64,000 nucleotides of DNA from Streptomyces sp. AM 4-1-1 (GTDB taxonomy: Bacteria > Actinomycetota > Actinomycetes > Streptomycetales > Streptomycetaceae): assembly GCF_029167625.1 (NCBI RefSeq), contig NZ_CP119145.1, forward strand, positions 6,076,001 through 6,140,000. The letters are read 5' to 3'. A model generated the notes under the pieces. It searched no databases. It saw only the letters and a program-made list of their open reading frames with translations, and was not told the origin of the DNA. Below are positions 1 to 8,581 of this stretch, one piece after another. Position numbers and translations under genes: made by a program. Each line of letters begins with the position of its first letter. Position 1 is the first letter of the stretch.

Positions 1-491
1 GCTTCCCGATCATCCTGGCGCTGGTCCCGCTGTTCTTCGTCATGAACAACATGGGGCTGCTGAACTCGGTGCACGGGCTGATCCTGGTCTACATCGCGTA
101 CTCGCTGCCGTTCACCGTCTTCTTCCTCACGTCGTTCTTCAAGACGCTGCCAGGCTCGGTGGCGGAAGCGGCGATGATCGACGGTGCCTCGCACAGCAGG
201 ACGTTCTTCCAGGTCATGCTGCCGATGGCGAAGCCGGGCCTGATCAGCGTCGGCATCTTCAACTTCCTCGGGCAGTGGAACCAGTACATGCTGCCCACGG
301 TGCTGAACACCGACCCGAACAACCGGGTGCTCTCCCAGGGCCTCGTCGAACTGGCCACCAGCCAGGGGTACAAGGGGGACTGGTCAGGGCTGTTCGCGGG
401 TCTGGTGATGGCGATGCTGCCGGTCCTCGCGGCCTACATCATCTTCCAGCGTCAGGTCGTCGCCGGTCTGACCGCGGGAGCCGTCAAGTAA
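1..491 (+). CDS. ngcG: Carbohydrate ABC transporter permease, C-terminal part (NgcG-like)
   Basis: This is the 3' end of a sugar ABC permease whose reading frame is open from base 3, so the start lies before the window. The visible part is almost entirely hydrophobic transmembrane segments. It includes the cytoplasmic EAA loop that docks on the ATPase (EAAMIDGASHSRTFF...PMAKPG), characteristic of the MalG-type inner-membrane component. The protein would import an oligosaccharide together with a partner permease and a binding protein upstream. The link to N-acetylglucosamine/chitobiose uptake (ngcEFG) is an inference from the neighbouring rok7B7 and xylFGH genes, an order I recall from S. coelicolor. 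Sequence alone shows only a CUT1-type permease. A strong terminator follows. Confidence 0.85.
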   Translation, partial: FPIILALVPLFFVMNNMGLLNSVHGLILVYIAYSLPFTVFFLTSFFKTLPGSVAEAAMIDGASHSRTFFQVMLPMAKPGLISVGIFNFLGQWNQYMLPTVLNTDPNNRVLSQGLVELATSQGYKGDWSGLFAGLVMAMLPVLAAYIIFQRQVVAGLTAGAVK

Positions 492-507
492 TACCCGTAC
501 AACCTCA

Positions 508-552
508 CAGACGAACCGCCCACCGGCCGTGTGCCGGTGGGCGGTTCGTCTG
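508..552 (+). terminator. Strong rho-independent-type hairpin after ngcG
   Basis: A perfect 20 bp stem (508-527 pairing with 533-552) encloses a 5 base loop and begins 17 bases after the permease stop codon. It ends the transporter operon and separates it from the ROK gene. As is usual in Streptomyces there is no long T tract. Confidence 0.85.
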
Positions 553-674
553 CGTAGGGGCTGGTCGTCGCGGGCCTGCCACGGACCGCCCGTCGGCCCT
601 TAGGCTCAAGGTCTTGACGGGGGATGTCCCAAAACGCTCAGCTTAGGGTTCACATGTTAGAGAAAAAGGCAGGA

Positions 675-1886
675 ATGAGAGGGTCGATGGAGACTCCGGG
701 GTCGCAGACATCTCTGCATCGCGCCAATCTGGAGCGGGTCGTGCGCGCCGTGCGTATGGCCGGTTCACTCACCCAGGCGGAGATCGCCAGGAGTACCGGC
801 CTGTCCGCGGCCACGGTCTCCAACATCGTCCGGGAACTGAAGGAGAGCGGCACGGTCGAGGTGACGCCCACCTCGGCCGGGGGGCGCCGGGCGCGCAGCG
901 TCTCCCTCAGCGGTGACGCGGGCATCGTGGTCGGGGTCGACTTCGGGCACGCGCATCTGCGGGTGGCGGTCGGGAACCTCGCCCACCAGGTGCTCGCGGA
1001 GGAGTCGGAGCCGCTGGACGTCGACGCCTCGTCCTCGCACGGTCTCGGCCGGGCGGAGCAGCTGGTCAACCGGCTGATCGAGTCCACCGGGATCAGTCCG
1101 GGCAAGGTCGTCGGGATCGGGCTCGGCGTGCCGGGGCCGATCGACGTCGAGTCCGGCACCCTGGGTTCCACCTCCATCCTGCCCGGCTGGACGGGGGTCA
1201 ATCCGAGCGAGGAGCTGGCCGCCCGGCTCGGCGCTCCGGTGTACGTGGACAACGACGCCAACCTCGGCGCGCTGGGCGAGCTGGTCTGGGGGAGCGGCCG
1301 CGGGGTCAAGGACCTCGCGTACATCAAGGTCGCCAGCGGGGTGGGCGCCGGACTGGTGATCGACGGCCGCATCTACCGGGGTCCGGGCGGCACGGCCGGC
1401 GAGATCGGGCACATCACGCTCGACGAGTCGGGGCCGGTGTGCCGCTGCGGGAACCGCGGCTGCCTGGAGACCTTCACCGCAGCCCGGTACGTCCTGCCAC
1501 TCCTCCGGCCCAGCCACGGCCCGGACCTCACCATGGAGCGGGTGGTGCAGCTGGCCAGGGAGGGCGATCCCGGCTGCCGCCGGGTGATCGGGGACGTGGG
1601 TCGGCACATCGGCAGCGGGGTCGCCAATCTCTGCAACCTCCTCAACCCCAGCCGGATGGTGCTGGGCGGATCGCTCGCGGAGGCGGGGGACCTGGTGCTC
1701 GGGCCGATACGGGACTCGGTCTCCAGGTACGCCATCCCCAGCGCCGCCAGGCAGCTCTCCATGCTGCCGGGAGCACTCGGCGCGCGGGCCGAGGTGCTGG
1801 GGGCGCTCGCCCTGGTGCTCAGCGAGATGGGGGATTCGAGCCTTTTGGAGAGTGCGCTCGCCACGGAGGCTCCCGCCTTCACTTAG
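675..1886 (+). CDS. rok7B7: ROK-family transcriptional regulator (Rok7B7-like)
   Basis: A 403-residue ROK repressor. The N-terminus (about residues 15-75) is a winged helix-turn-helix with LTQAEIARSTGLSAATVS as its recognition region. The rest is an actin-like sugar kinase fold containing GVDFGHAHLRVAVG, DNDANLGALGE and the zinc-binding CRCGNRGCLE. The start at 675 is preferred because a purine-rich AAGGCAGGA precedes it; an ATG at 687 also has a site, and the frame is open back to 624. It lies between ngc-type and xyl-type transporters. In S. coelicolor this regulator is reported to influence xylose uptake, carbon catabolite control and antibiotic production. A direct role here is inferred from synteny. 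Confidence 0.9.
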   Translation: MRGSMETPGSQTSLHRANLERVVRAVRMAGSLTQAEIARSTGLSAATVSNIVRELKESGTVEVTPTSAGGRRARSVSLSGDAGIVVGVDFGHAHLRVAVGNLAHQVLAEESEPLDVDASSSHGLGRAEQLVNRLIESTGISPGKVVGIGLGVPGPIDVESGTLGSTSILPGWTGVNPSEELAARLGAPVYVDNDANLGALGELVWGSGRGVKDLAYIKVASGVGAGLVIDGRIYRGPGGTAGEIGHITLDESGPVCRCGNRGCLETFTAARYVLPLLRPSHGPDLTMERVVQLAREGDPGCRRVIGDVGRHIGSGVANLCNLLNPSRMVLGGSLAEAGDLVLGPIRDSVSRYAIPSAARQLSMLPGALGARAEVLGALALVLSEMGDSSLLESALATEAPAFT

Positions 1887-2006
1887 AGAATGAATGGCAC
1901 CGTTGTCATCTCGTTGTGAATTTACTCCTTGACGTTGGCGGTACAGCCGAGTTGACTTCCTGCCACCTCGGCCGCACCGTCGCGGCCTCGGCAGGGAGGT
2001 TCGAAG

Positions 2007-3122
2007 ATGAACATGCGTGTGCGTCGCGCCGCGGTAGTCGTCGCCGCAACCACCATGGCCGTGTCCCTCGCGGCTTGCGGCAGCGCGAAGGAGTCCGGAG
2101 ACAAGGCCAAGGACGGCTCCTCGGCGAAGAAGGGGGACGATCTGAAGATCGGCCTGCTCCTTCCCGAGAACCAGACGGCCCGGTACGAGAAGTTCGACAA
2201 GCCGCTCATCGAGAAGAAGGTCAGTGAACTGACCGGCGGCAAGGGCAAGGTGATCTACTCCAACGCCAAGCAGGACGCCTCGCTCCAGACGCAGCAGGTC
2301 GACACGATGGTCACCAACAAGGTCGACGCGCTGATCGTCGACGCGGTGGACGCCAAGGCCATCGAGGGCGGTGTGAAGAAGGCGAAGGAGGCGGGCATCC
2401 CGGTCGTCGCCTTCGACCGTCTCGCCGAGGGCCCGGTCGACGCGTACACCTCCTTCGACAACGAGGAGGTCGGCCATGTCCAGGGCAAGGCCCTGCTGGA
2501 GGCCATGGGCCCCAAGGCCAAGGGCGGCACCGTCGTGATGATGAACGGGGCGATCACCGACCCGAACGCCGCCGGCTACAAGAAGGGCGCCAAGGCCGAG
2601 CTGGAGGGCAAGGTCACGTTCGGCAAGGAGTACGACACCAAGGAATGGAAGCCGGAGAACGCCAACGCCAACATGGAGGCGGCGATCACGGCCCTCGGCA
2701 AGGACAAGATCGACGGCGTGTACTCCGCCAACGACGGCATGGCGGGCGGCATCATCACCGCCCTCAAGGCGGCCGGTCTCACCAAGCTTCCGCCGGTCAC
2801 CGGGCAGGACGCCGAACTCTCCGCCGTGCAGCGGATCATCGCGGGCGAGCAGTTCATGAGCGTCTACAAGCCGTACGCCCTCGAAGGCGCCGCGGCGGCC
2901 GAGATGGCCGTGGCCCTGGCCAAGGGCGAGAAGGTGGACAAGATCGCCAAGACGACGGTGGACAACGCCAGTCAGAAGGGCGTCCCGACGCTGCTGATCC
3001 CGGTCGTCTCGCTCACCCGGACGAACATCCAGGACACGATCCTCAAGGACGGCATCTACACCCTCGACGAGATCTGCACGGTCAAGTACAAGGCCGGTTG
3101 CGACACGTTGGGTCTGAAGTAG
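2007..3122 (+). CDS. xylF: Xylose-type ABC transporter substrate-binding lipoprotein
   Basis: A 371-residue secreted sugar-binding protein. The N-terminus has arginines, a hydrophobic stretch and a lipobox LAAC near residue 25, so it should be a lipoprotein on the outer face of the membrane. The mature part is a periplasmic-binding-protein type I fold (Peripla_BP_4), with motifs such as NKVDALIVDAVDA and GVYSANDGMAGG. A clear GGGAGG lies 9 bases before the ATG. It is the first gene of xylFGH but is separated from xylG by 657 bp of repeat-rich DNA, which is unusual for an ABC operon. Substrate assignment to xylose rests on family resemblance and gene order. Confidence 0.92.
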   Translation: MNMRVRRAAVVVAATTMAVSLAACGSAKESGDKAKDGSSAKKGDDLKIGLLLPENQTARYEKFDKPLIEKKVSELTGGKGKVIYSNAKQDASLQTQQVDTMVTNKVDALIVDAVDAKAIEGGVKKAKEAGIPVVAFDRLAEGPVDAYTSFDNEEVGHVQGKALLEAMGPKAKGGTVVMMNGAITDPNAAGYKKGAKAELEGKVTFGKEYDTKEWKPENANANMEAAITALGKDKIDGVYSANDGMAGGIITALKAAGLTKLPPVTGQDAELSAVQRIIAGEQFMSVYKPYALEGAAAAEMAVALAKGEKVDKIAKTTVDNASQKGVPTLLIPVVSLTRTNIQDTILKDGIYTLDEICTVKYKAGCDTLGLK

Positions 3123-3779
3123 GCCGTCGAGATGCGCGGTACGGCGGGCCGAGGCACGAGGCCCGGCCCCGGCGTCCGGGTCCCGTCGGTCAGGACCCGA
3201 CGGTCCGGCTCGGCGGCCCGGCGCCGCGAGCCCGCCCGGACTCTCTCCGCGCGCAACGGCCGAAGCCACGCGCGGGCGAACAACACCGCCGAAGCGGTGC
3301 GCGGGCGAACAGCACCGCCGAAGCAGTGCGCACGACCAGCACGGCCGAAGCGGTGCGCGGCAAGTGGTGCGCGACCACAACAGCGCACGGCCGAAGAGCG
3401 CCCGACCGCAACGGCGCACGGCCGAAGCGGTGTACGACCGCAAAGCGGACGACCGCAAAAAGCACACGTCCGAACGACCGCCGGACCACCCGGCCCCTCG
3501 GCCGACCCCCGGCGCCGGGCCCGTCCTCGTACAGACGGCCCGTGCCCTCGAAGCCTGTCCGGTGCCCCGCCCATTCACTGTCCCGCTGCCGGGCGGGGCG
3601 CCGGACGGATCACTTCCCCCCTCTTCGTCCCCCTCCCCTCCATCTCTTCCTCTTCCTTTCCCCGTCCCTTCCCCTCAGCGTTTTTCCGCTCACTTCTGCT
3701 CGACCACCCGCGCTTCCCCCACCGCGCCTCCCTCCCGACGAGGCGTCCCGCCGGTCAGACGACGAAGGAGATGATTCAT
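3123..3779. other. Long xylF-xylG intergenic region
   Basis: This 657 bp stretch inside the xylFGH operon carries no convincing gene. The first 125 bases are GC-rich. Bases 3250-3480 are a degenerate tandem repeat, described separately. The last 180 bases are strongly biased to C and T on the + strand, ending in GAAGGAG, the ribosome binding site of xylG. Open frames here have repeat-like or arginine-rich translations and are not credible genes. Confidence 0.7.
3250..3480. repeat. Degenerate 27-32 bp tandem repeat between xylF and xylG
   Basis: About seven or eight imperfect copies can be aligned on the core GCACNGCCGAAGCGGTGCGC followed by GGGCGAA or ACGAC. Copies diverge towards the right end (for example GCACGGCCGAAGAGCG and GCACACGTCCGAACGAC). 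Many cores contain short inverted repeats, so the transcript could fold into a row of small hairpins. Confidence 0.8.
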
Positions 3780-4559
3780 GTGTCCGCCACGCCCGTATTG
3801 GCGTTGCGCGGGGTCTCCAAGCGATTCGGTGCCGTTCAGGCGCTCACCGATGTAGAGCTTGAGGTCCACGCCGGCGAAGTCCTCGCCCTGGTCGGCGACA
3901 ACGGCGCCGGAAAATCCACCTTGGTGAAGACCATCGCCGGGGTTCATCCCATCGATGACGGTGTCATCGAGTGGGACGGCAGGCCCGTCCGGATCAACAA
4001 GCCGTACGACGCGCAGAACCTCGGTATCGCGACCGTCTACCAGGACCTCTCGCTCTGCGACAACATCGACGTCGTCGGCAACCTCTACCTCGGCCGCGAG
4101 CTGCGCAGGTTCGGCATCCTCGACGAGGTCGAGATGGAGCGCCGGTCGCGCGAACTCCTGAGCACGCTCTCGATCCGCATCCCCAGCGTCCGCATCCCCA
4201 TCGCCTCGCTCTCCGGCGGTCAGCGCCAGACCGTGGCCATCGCCCGGTCCATGCTCGGCGAGCCCAAGCTCGTCATCCTCGACGAGCCGACCGCCGCGCT
4301 CGGCGTCGAGCAGACCGCCCAGGTCCTCGACCTGGTCGAGCGGCTGCGCGAGCGCGGCCACGCGGTCATCCTCATCAGCCACAACATGGCGGACGTCAAG
4401 GCCGTCGCGAACAAGGTGGCGGTGCTCCGGCTCGGCCGGAACAACGGCGTCTTCGACGTGGCGACCACCTCACAGGAAGCGATCATCTCCGCCATCACGG
4501 GCGCCACGGAGAACGCCGTGACCCGCCGTGCGGCACGCAGTGTGGAGGTCCAGAAGTGA
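3780..4559 (+). CDS. xylG: Xylose-type ABC transporter ATP-binding protein
   Basis: A 259-residue single-domain ABC ATPase that energises sugar import. It shows Walker A (GDNGAGKST), the signature LSGGQRQ, Walker B (LVILDEPT) and the switch histidine in ISHNM. It has one nucleotide-binding domain, unlike the duplicated XylG/RbsA type of enterobacteria. The GTG at 3780 is chosen because GAAGGAG ends 9 bases before it; the in-frame ATG at 3771 abuts that site directly and so lacks spacing. The stop overlaps the start of xylH by 4 bases, so the two are translationally coupled. Confidence 0.93.
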   Translation: MSATPVLALRGVSKRFGAVQALTDVELEVHAGEVLALVGDNGAGKSTLVKTIAGVHPIDDGVIEWDGRPVRINKPYDAQNLGIATVYQDLSLCDNIDVVGNLYLGRELRRFGILDEVEMERRSRELLSTLSIRIPSVRIPIASLSGGQRQTVAIARSMLGEPKLVILDEPTAALGVEQTAQVLDLVERLRERGHAVILISHNMADVKAVANKVAVLRLGRNNGVFDVATTSQEAIISAITGATENAVTRRAARSVEVQK

Positions 4560-5983
4560 GTACCGAGAACACCTCCGGGGCGAAGACGGCGACGAACCTG
4601 TCGAAGACGACCCCCCGAGCGGCCGACGCGAACGCGCCCGGCACCGCACGGTCCGACACCGCACCACCCGGCACCGTGCTGCCCGGCGGGTCGGACGCCC
4701 CCGCGCCGACCGACACCCCCGCCCCCGCGCCGACCGACGCCCCCGCCCCCGCGGCGGCCGCCGTGACCGCCGTCGACCCCCGGCTGCTCGTACGCGAGCA
4801 GGGGTTCGCCGGATACCTGGGTGAGTTCAGGCGCCGGATGCGCGCCGGGGACCTGGGGTCCCTGCCGGTGGTCGTCGGCCTCATCGTCATCTGGGCCATC
4901 TTCCAGAGCCTGAACTCGAACTTCCTGTCCGCCGGGAACCTTTCCGATATTTCCGTCGCCATGGTCGGCACCGGTCTGATCGCGGTCGGCATCGTCTTCG
5001 TCCTGCTGCTCGGCGAGATCGACCTCTCGGTCGGTTCGGTCAGCGGTGTCGCGGGCGCCACCTTTGCCGTGCTGAGCGTCACGCACGGCATGCCCGAGTG
5101 GTGGGCGATGATCCTGGCCGTGCTGACCGGCGCCGCGGCCGGCGCGATCCACGGCTTCTTCTTCGCCCGGATCGGCGTCCCGGCCTTCGCCGTCACCCTG
5201 GCGGGCCTGCTGTTCTGGAACGGCTTCATGCTCCAGATCCTCGGCAGCAACGGCACCATCAACCTCGACCCCGAGGGTCTTGTCGCCAAGCTGACCAGCT
5301 ACTACTTCAGCGATGTCGCGGTCGCGTACGGCGCCGCGCTGCTCGCCGTCGTCGTCCACTTCCTCTCCGCCTTCTTCGACAACCGCCGCCGTGAGGCAGC
5401 GGGTGTGCCGTCCCGTCCGCTCAGCGAGATCGTCGTCCGCACCGCCCTGCTCGCCGTCGTGGCCTTCGCCGTCGCGATCATGTTCAACCAGTACAAGGGC
5501 CTGCCGCTGGCCGTCCTGATCTTCCTGGTGATCCTGGTGCTCACCGACTTCACGCTCCGCCGCACCACGTACGGGCGCAAGGTCTTCGCACTCGGCGGCA
5601 GCGTCGAGGCGTCCCGCCGCGCGGGTTTCAACGTGGTGCTGGTCCGGGTCTCGGTCTTCGCCATCTCCGGGACCTTCGCCGCGATCGGCGGGCTGTTCAT
5701 CGCGTCGAAGATCACCTCGGCCAACCAGGGCGCGGGCGGTGGTGAGCTGCTGATGAACGCCATCGCGGCGGCCGTCATCGGCGGCACCAGCCTGTTCGGC
5801 GGCCGTGGCCGCACCTGGAACGCGCTGCTCGGCGTGCTGGTCATCATCTCGATCCAGTACGGCCTGGCCCTCCAGGGAATCGCCTCACCGATCCAGTACA
5901 TGATCACCGGCGGTGTGCTTCTCGCCACGGTCGTCATCGACGCCATCACCCGTAAGACCCAGAAGACCGCGGGCCGCGCCTGA
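4556..5983 (+). CDS. xylH: Xylose-type ABC transporter permease
   Basis: A 475-residue membrane permease of the RbsC/XylH family with about ten hydrophobic segments. Family-typical motifs include GEIDLSVGSVSG and the GGTSLFGGRGR loop near the C-terminus. The GTG start overlaps the xylG stop (GTGA). The first 80 or so residues are not membrane-like. They form a Pro/Ala/Thr-rich tract with repeats of the APAPTDAPAP kind, much longer than the cytoplasmic tail of typical homologues. It would form the pore of the sugar importer together with XylF and XylG. Confidence 0.92.
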   Translation: MSTENTSGAKTATNLSKTTPRAADANAPGTARSDTAPPGTVLPGGSDAPAPTDTPAPAPTDAPAPAAAAVTAVDPRLLVREQGFAGYLGEFRRRMRAGDLGSLPVVVGLIVIWAIFQSLNSNFLSAGNLSDISVAMVGTGLIAVGIVFVLLLGEIDLSVGSVSGVAGATFAVLSVTHGMPEWWAMILAVLTGAAAGAIHGFFFARIGVPAFAVTLAGLLFWNGFMLQILGSNGTINLDPEGLVAKLTSYYFSDVAVAYGAALLAVVVHFLSAFFDNRRREAAGVPSRPLSEIVVRTALLAVVAFAVAIMFNQYKGLPLAVLIFLVILVLTDFTLRRTTYGRKVFALGGSVEASRRAGFNVVLVRVSVFAISGTFAAIGGLFIASKITSANQGAGGGELLMNAIAAAVIGGTSLFGGRGRTWNALLGVLVIISIQYGLALQGIASPIQYMITGGVLLATVVIDAITRKTQKTAGRA

Positions 5984-5987
5984 CCGG

Positions 5988-6058
5988 CACGGGCACGGTC
6001 CTCCCTGGTCCACGCCCCGTGCCCGTGTGCCCGGTCCCTTTCGCGGGTCCGGGCACAC
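5988..6058 (+). terminator. Tandem hairpins after xylH
   Basis: Two overlapping stems follow the xylH stop: an 11 bp stem pairing 5988-5998 with 6017-6027, and a perfect 10 bp stem pairing 6025-6034 with 6049-6058. Only one can form at a time because 6025-6027 is shared. They probably terminate the xyl operon before dxs. Confidence 0.7.
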
Positions 6059-6187
6059 GCGTGTACGTATACATGTACGACATCGACCGGCGCCGGCGAA
6101 CGGCCGCCCGCCCCCCGTTGTCGCAGACGGAACATTAGACTCATCTGATCGGCATGCTCGACCCAGCTCAAAACGCAAGGAGGCACG

Positions 6188-8152
6188 GTGACACAGCCGC
6201 GCGCAGCGCGTCGTCCGAGGGCGGTGGTGGGCGACGGGTGGGATCTGCTGACCCGCATCGAAGGCCCGCGCGACCTGGACCGGCTCAGTCTTGAGCAGCT
6301 GGACCAGCTCGCCGAGGAGATCCGGACCTTCCTCGTCGACGCCGTTTCCAAGACCGGCGGCCACCTCGGGCCCAACCTGGGCGTGGTCGAGCTGACCATC
6401 GCTCTGCACCGGGTCTTCGAGTCGCCGAAGGACAAGGTGCTCTTCGACACCGGCCACCAGAGCTATGTGCACAAACTCCTCACCGGCCGTCAGGACTTCA
6501 CCAGGCTCAAGAGCAAGGGCGGGCTCTCCGGCTATCCCTCGCGGGCCGAGTCCGAGCACGACGTCATCGAGAACTCGCACGCCTCCACCGTCCTCGGCTG
6601 GGCCGACGGCCTCGCCAAGGCCAACGAGGTGCTGAAGAAGGACGACCACGTCGTCGCGGTCATCGGCGACGGCGCGCTCACCGGCGGTATGGCCTGGGAG
6701 GCGCTGAACAACATCGCCGCCGCCAAGGACCGCCCGCTCGTCATCGTCGTCAACGACAACGAGCGCTCCTACGCGCCGACCATCGGCGGCCTCGCGAACC
6801 ACCTGGCCACCCTGCGCACCACCGACGGTTACGAGCGCTTCCTGGCCCGTGGCAAGGACCTGCTGGAGCGCACCCCGGTCGTCGGACGGCCGCTGTACGA
6901 GACGCTGCACGGCGCGAAGAAGGGCCTCAAGGACTTCATCGCCCCGCAGGGCATGTTCGAGGACCTGGGACTGAAGTACGTCGGCCCGATCGACGGCCAC
7001 GACATCGAGGCCCTGGAGTCCGCGCTCCAGCGCGCCAAGCGCTTCGGCGGGCCCGTCATCGTGCACTGCCTCACCGAGAAGGGCCGCGGCTACACCCCGG
7101 CCCTGCTGGACGAGGCCGACCGCTTCCACGCCGTCGGGAAGATCCACCCGGACACCGGACTGCCGATCGCCACCTCGGGACTCGACTGGACCTCGGTCTT
7201 CGGCGAGGAGATGGTCAAGCTCGGCAAGGAGCGCGAGGACATCGTCGCGATCACCGCGGCCATGCTCCAGCCCGTGGGCCTCGCCAAGTTCGAGAAGGCG
7301 TTCCCGGACCGGATCTACGACGTCGGCATCGCCGAGCAGCACGGCGCGGTCTCCGCGGCGGGCCTCGCCACGGGCGGACTGCACCCGGTCTTCGCGGTGT
7401 ACGCGACCTTCCTCAACCGTGCCTTCGACCAGGTCCTGATGGATGTCGCCCTGCACAAGTGCGGTGTGACGTTCGTACTGGACCGGGCCGGGATCACCGG
7501 CACGGACGGCGCCTCGCACAACGGCATGTGGGACATGTCGATCCTCCAGTGCGTGCCCACCCTGCGGATCGCCGCCCCGCGCGACGCCGACCAGGTCCGT
7601 GCCCAGCTGCGCGAGGCCGTCGAGGTCGACGACGCTCCGACCGTCGTCCGCTTCTCCAAGGGCGCGGTGGGCCCCGCCGTCAAGGCCGTCGGCAGGGTCG
7701 GCGGAATGGACGTGCTGCGCGAGCCCGGCACCGACACCGCGGACGTCCTGCTGGTCTCCGTCGGCGCGCTCGCCCCGATGTGCCTGGAGATCGCCGATCT
7801 GCTGGACGCCCAGGGCATCTCGACGACCGTGGTCGACCCGCGCTGGGTCAAGCCCGTCGACGAGGCACTGCCGCCGCTGGCCGACCGCCACCGTGTCGTG
7901 GTCACCGTCGAGGACAACAGCCGGGCCGGCGGGGTCGGCTCCGCCGTCGCCCAGGCCCTGCGCGACGCCGGGGTCGACGTCCCGCTGCGCGACTTCGGCA
8001 TCCCGCCCCGCTTCCTCGACCACGCCTCCCGCAAGGAGGTCATGGCCGAGATCGGGCTGACCGCACCGGACATCGCCCGCCAGGTCACCGGCCTGGTCGC
8101 CAAGCTCGACGGCCGGTACGAGAGCCGTACGGTGGAGACCGCCCGGGACTGA
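6188..8152 (+). CDS. dxs: 1-deoxy-D-xylulose-5-phosphate synthase
   Basis: A 654-residue thiamine-diphosphate enzyme that condenses pyruvate and glyceraldehyde 3-phosphate, the first step of the MEP isoprenoid pathway. The N-terminal half has [18 protein letters not shown] and the ThDP/Mg site GDGALTGG...NNI...VNDN. The central pyrimidine domain has GIAEQHG and [15 protein letters not shown] sequence ([18 protein letters not shown]), and a transketolase C-terminal domain follows. GTG at 6188 is preceded by a perfect AGGAGG. About 20 extra residues precede the usual beginning LLTRI. Its position after xylFGH matches the S. coelicolor order as I recall it. Confidence 0.96.
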   Translation: MTQPRAARRPRAVVGDGWDLLTRIEGPRDLDRLSLEQLDQLAEEIRTFLVDAVSKTGGHLGPNLGVVELTIALHRVFESPKDKVLFDTGHQSYVHKLLTGRQDFTRLKSKGGLSGYPSRAESEHDVIENSHASTVLGWADGLAKANEVLKKDDHVVAVIGDGALTGGMAWEALNNIAAAKDRPLVIVVNDNERSYAPTIGGLANHLATLRTTDGYERFLARGKDLLERTPVVGRPLYETLHGAKKGLKDFIAPQGMFEDLGLKYVGPIDGHDIEALESALQRAKRFGGPVIVHCLTEKGRGYTPALLDEADRFHAVGKIHPDTGLPIATSGLDWTSVFGEEMVKLGKEREDIVAITAAMLQPVGLAKFEKAFPDRIYDVGIAEQHGAVSAAGLATGGLHPVFAVYATFLNRAFDQVLMDVALHKCGVTFVLDRAGITGTDGASHNGMWDMSILQCVPTLRIAAPRDADQVRAQLREAVEVDDAPTVVRFSKGAVGPAVKAVGRVGGMDVLREPGTDTADVLLVSVGALAPMCLEIADLLDAQGISTTVVDPRWVKPVDEALPPLADRHRVVVTVEDNSRAGGVGSAVAQALRDAGVDVPLRDFGIPPRFLDHASRKEVMAEIGLTAPDIARQVTGLVAKLDGRYESRTVETARD

Positions 8153-8581
8153 CCCGTACCGCCCGCACGCACACCCACAGCCGCGCCCCCTCGCTCCTTC
8201 CACCCGCGCACACGGCGGAAGGAGCGAGGGGGCGCGGCCATGTCCCCGCGCGACCTGTGAGTCGCCGGCCCTTGCCCCCGCGCTCCTCCGGGCCCCGCCC
8301 CCGTGCGGGCTCCCGCGCCCACCTCCCGGCGCGGCCCCTCGCCTCCCTCCACTCCTTCCTCACTCCCGCCCCGCCACCACCGGACGGCCCGGCCGTTGCC
8401 GGTACGGCCGACCGGTCGTGGTCCGTACGGCCCAGTGGCCTTCCCTCTCCTGGGGCCCCTCGGGTGAATCGCCCGACCGGGTGGCCTCCGCCGCCGCGCT
8501 CTCTCTCGATCATTGCCGTGATTCGGGTGACGCACGCGAACAGAGTGACGGACGATCTTCAACGATCACGGAGGCAACCGG
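8153..8581. other. Intergenic region between dxs and the amino acid permease
   Basis: This 429 bp region holds the dxs terminator near its left end, then a C/T-rich stretch with no gene. The last 70 bases are less GC-rich and should carry the permease promoter and its GGAGG site. No clear -35/-10 pair could be assigned by eye. Confidence 0.6.
8181..8237 (+). terminator. Perfect 21 bp stem-loop after dxs
   Basis: Bases 8181-8201 are the exact reverse complement of 8217-8237, with a 15 base loop. It starts 29 bases after the dxs stop codon, so it is the likely transcription terminator. Confidence 0.88.

Noticed and set aside
765..3578. 937-codon minus-strand open frame opposite rok7B7 and xylF
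   Set aside because: Very high GC leaves antisense frames open; it has no homology pattern, low-complexity sequence, and lies opposite two well-supported genes.
6059..6080. GTAC-N8-GTAC dyad upstream of dxs as an operator
   Set aside because: Only the outer tetranucleotides pair; GTAC is frequent in this genome and there is no second site.
5885..8203. 772-codon minus-strand open frame opposite dxs
   Set aside because: Antisense shadow; dxs is certain from its motifs and ribosome binding site.
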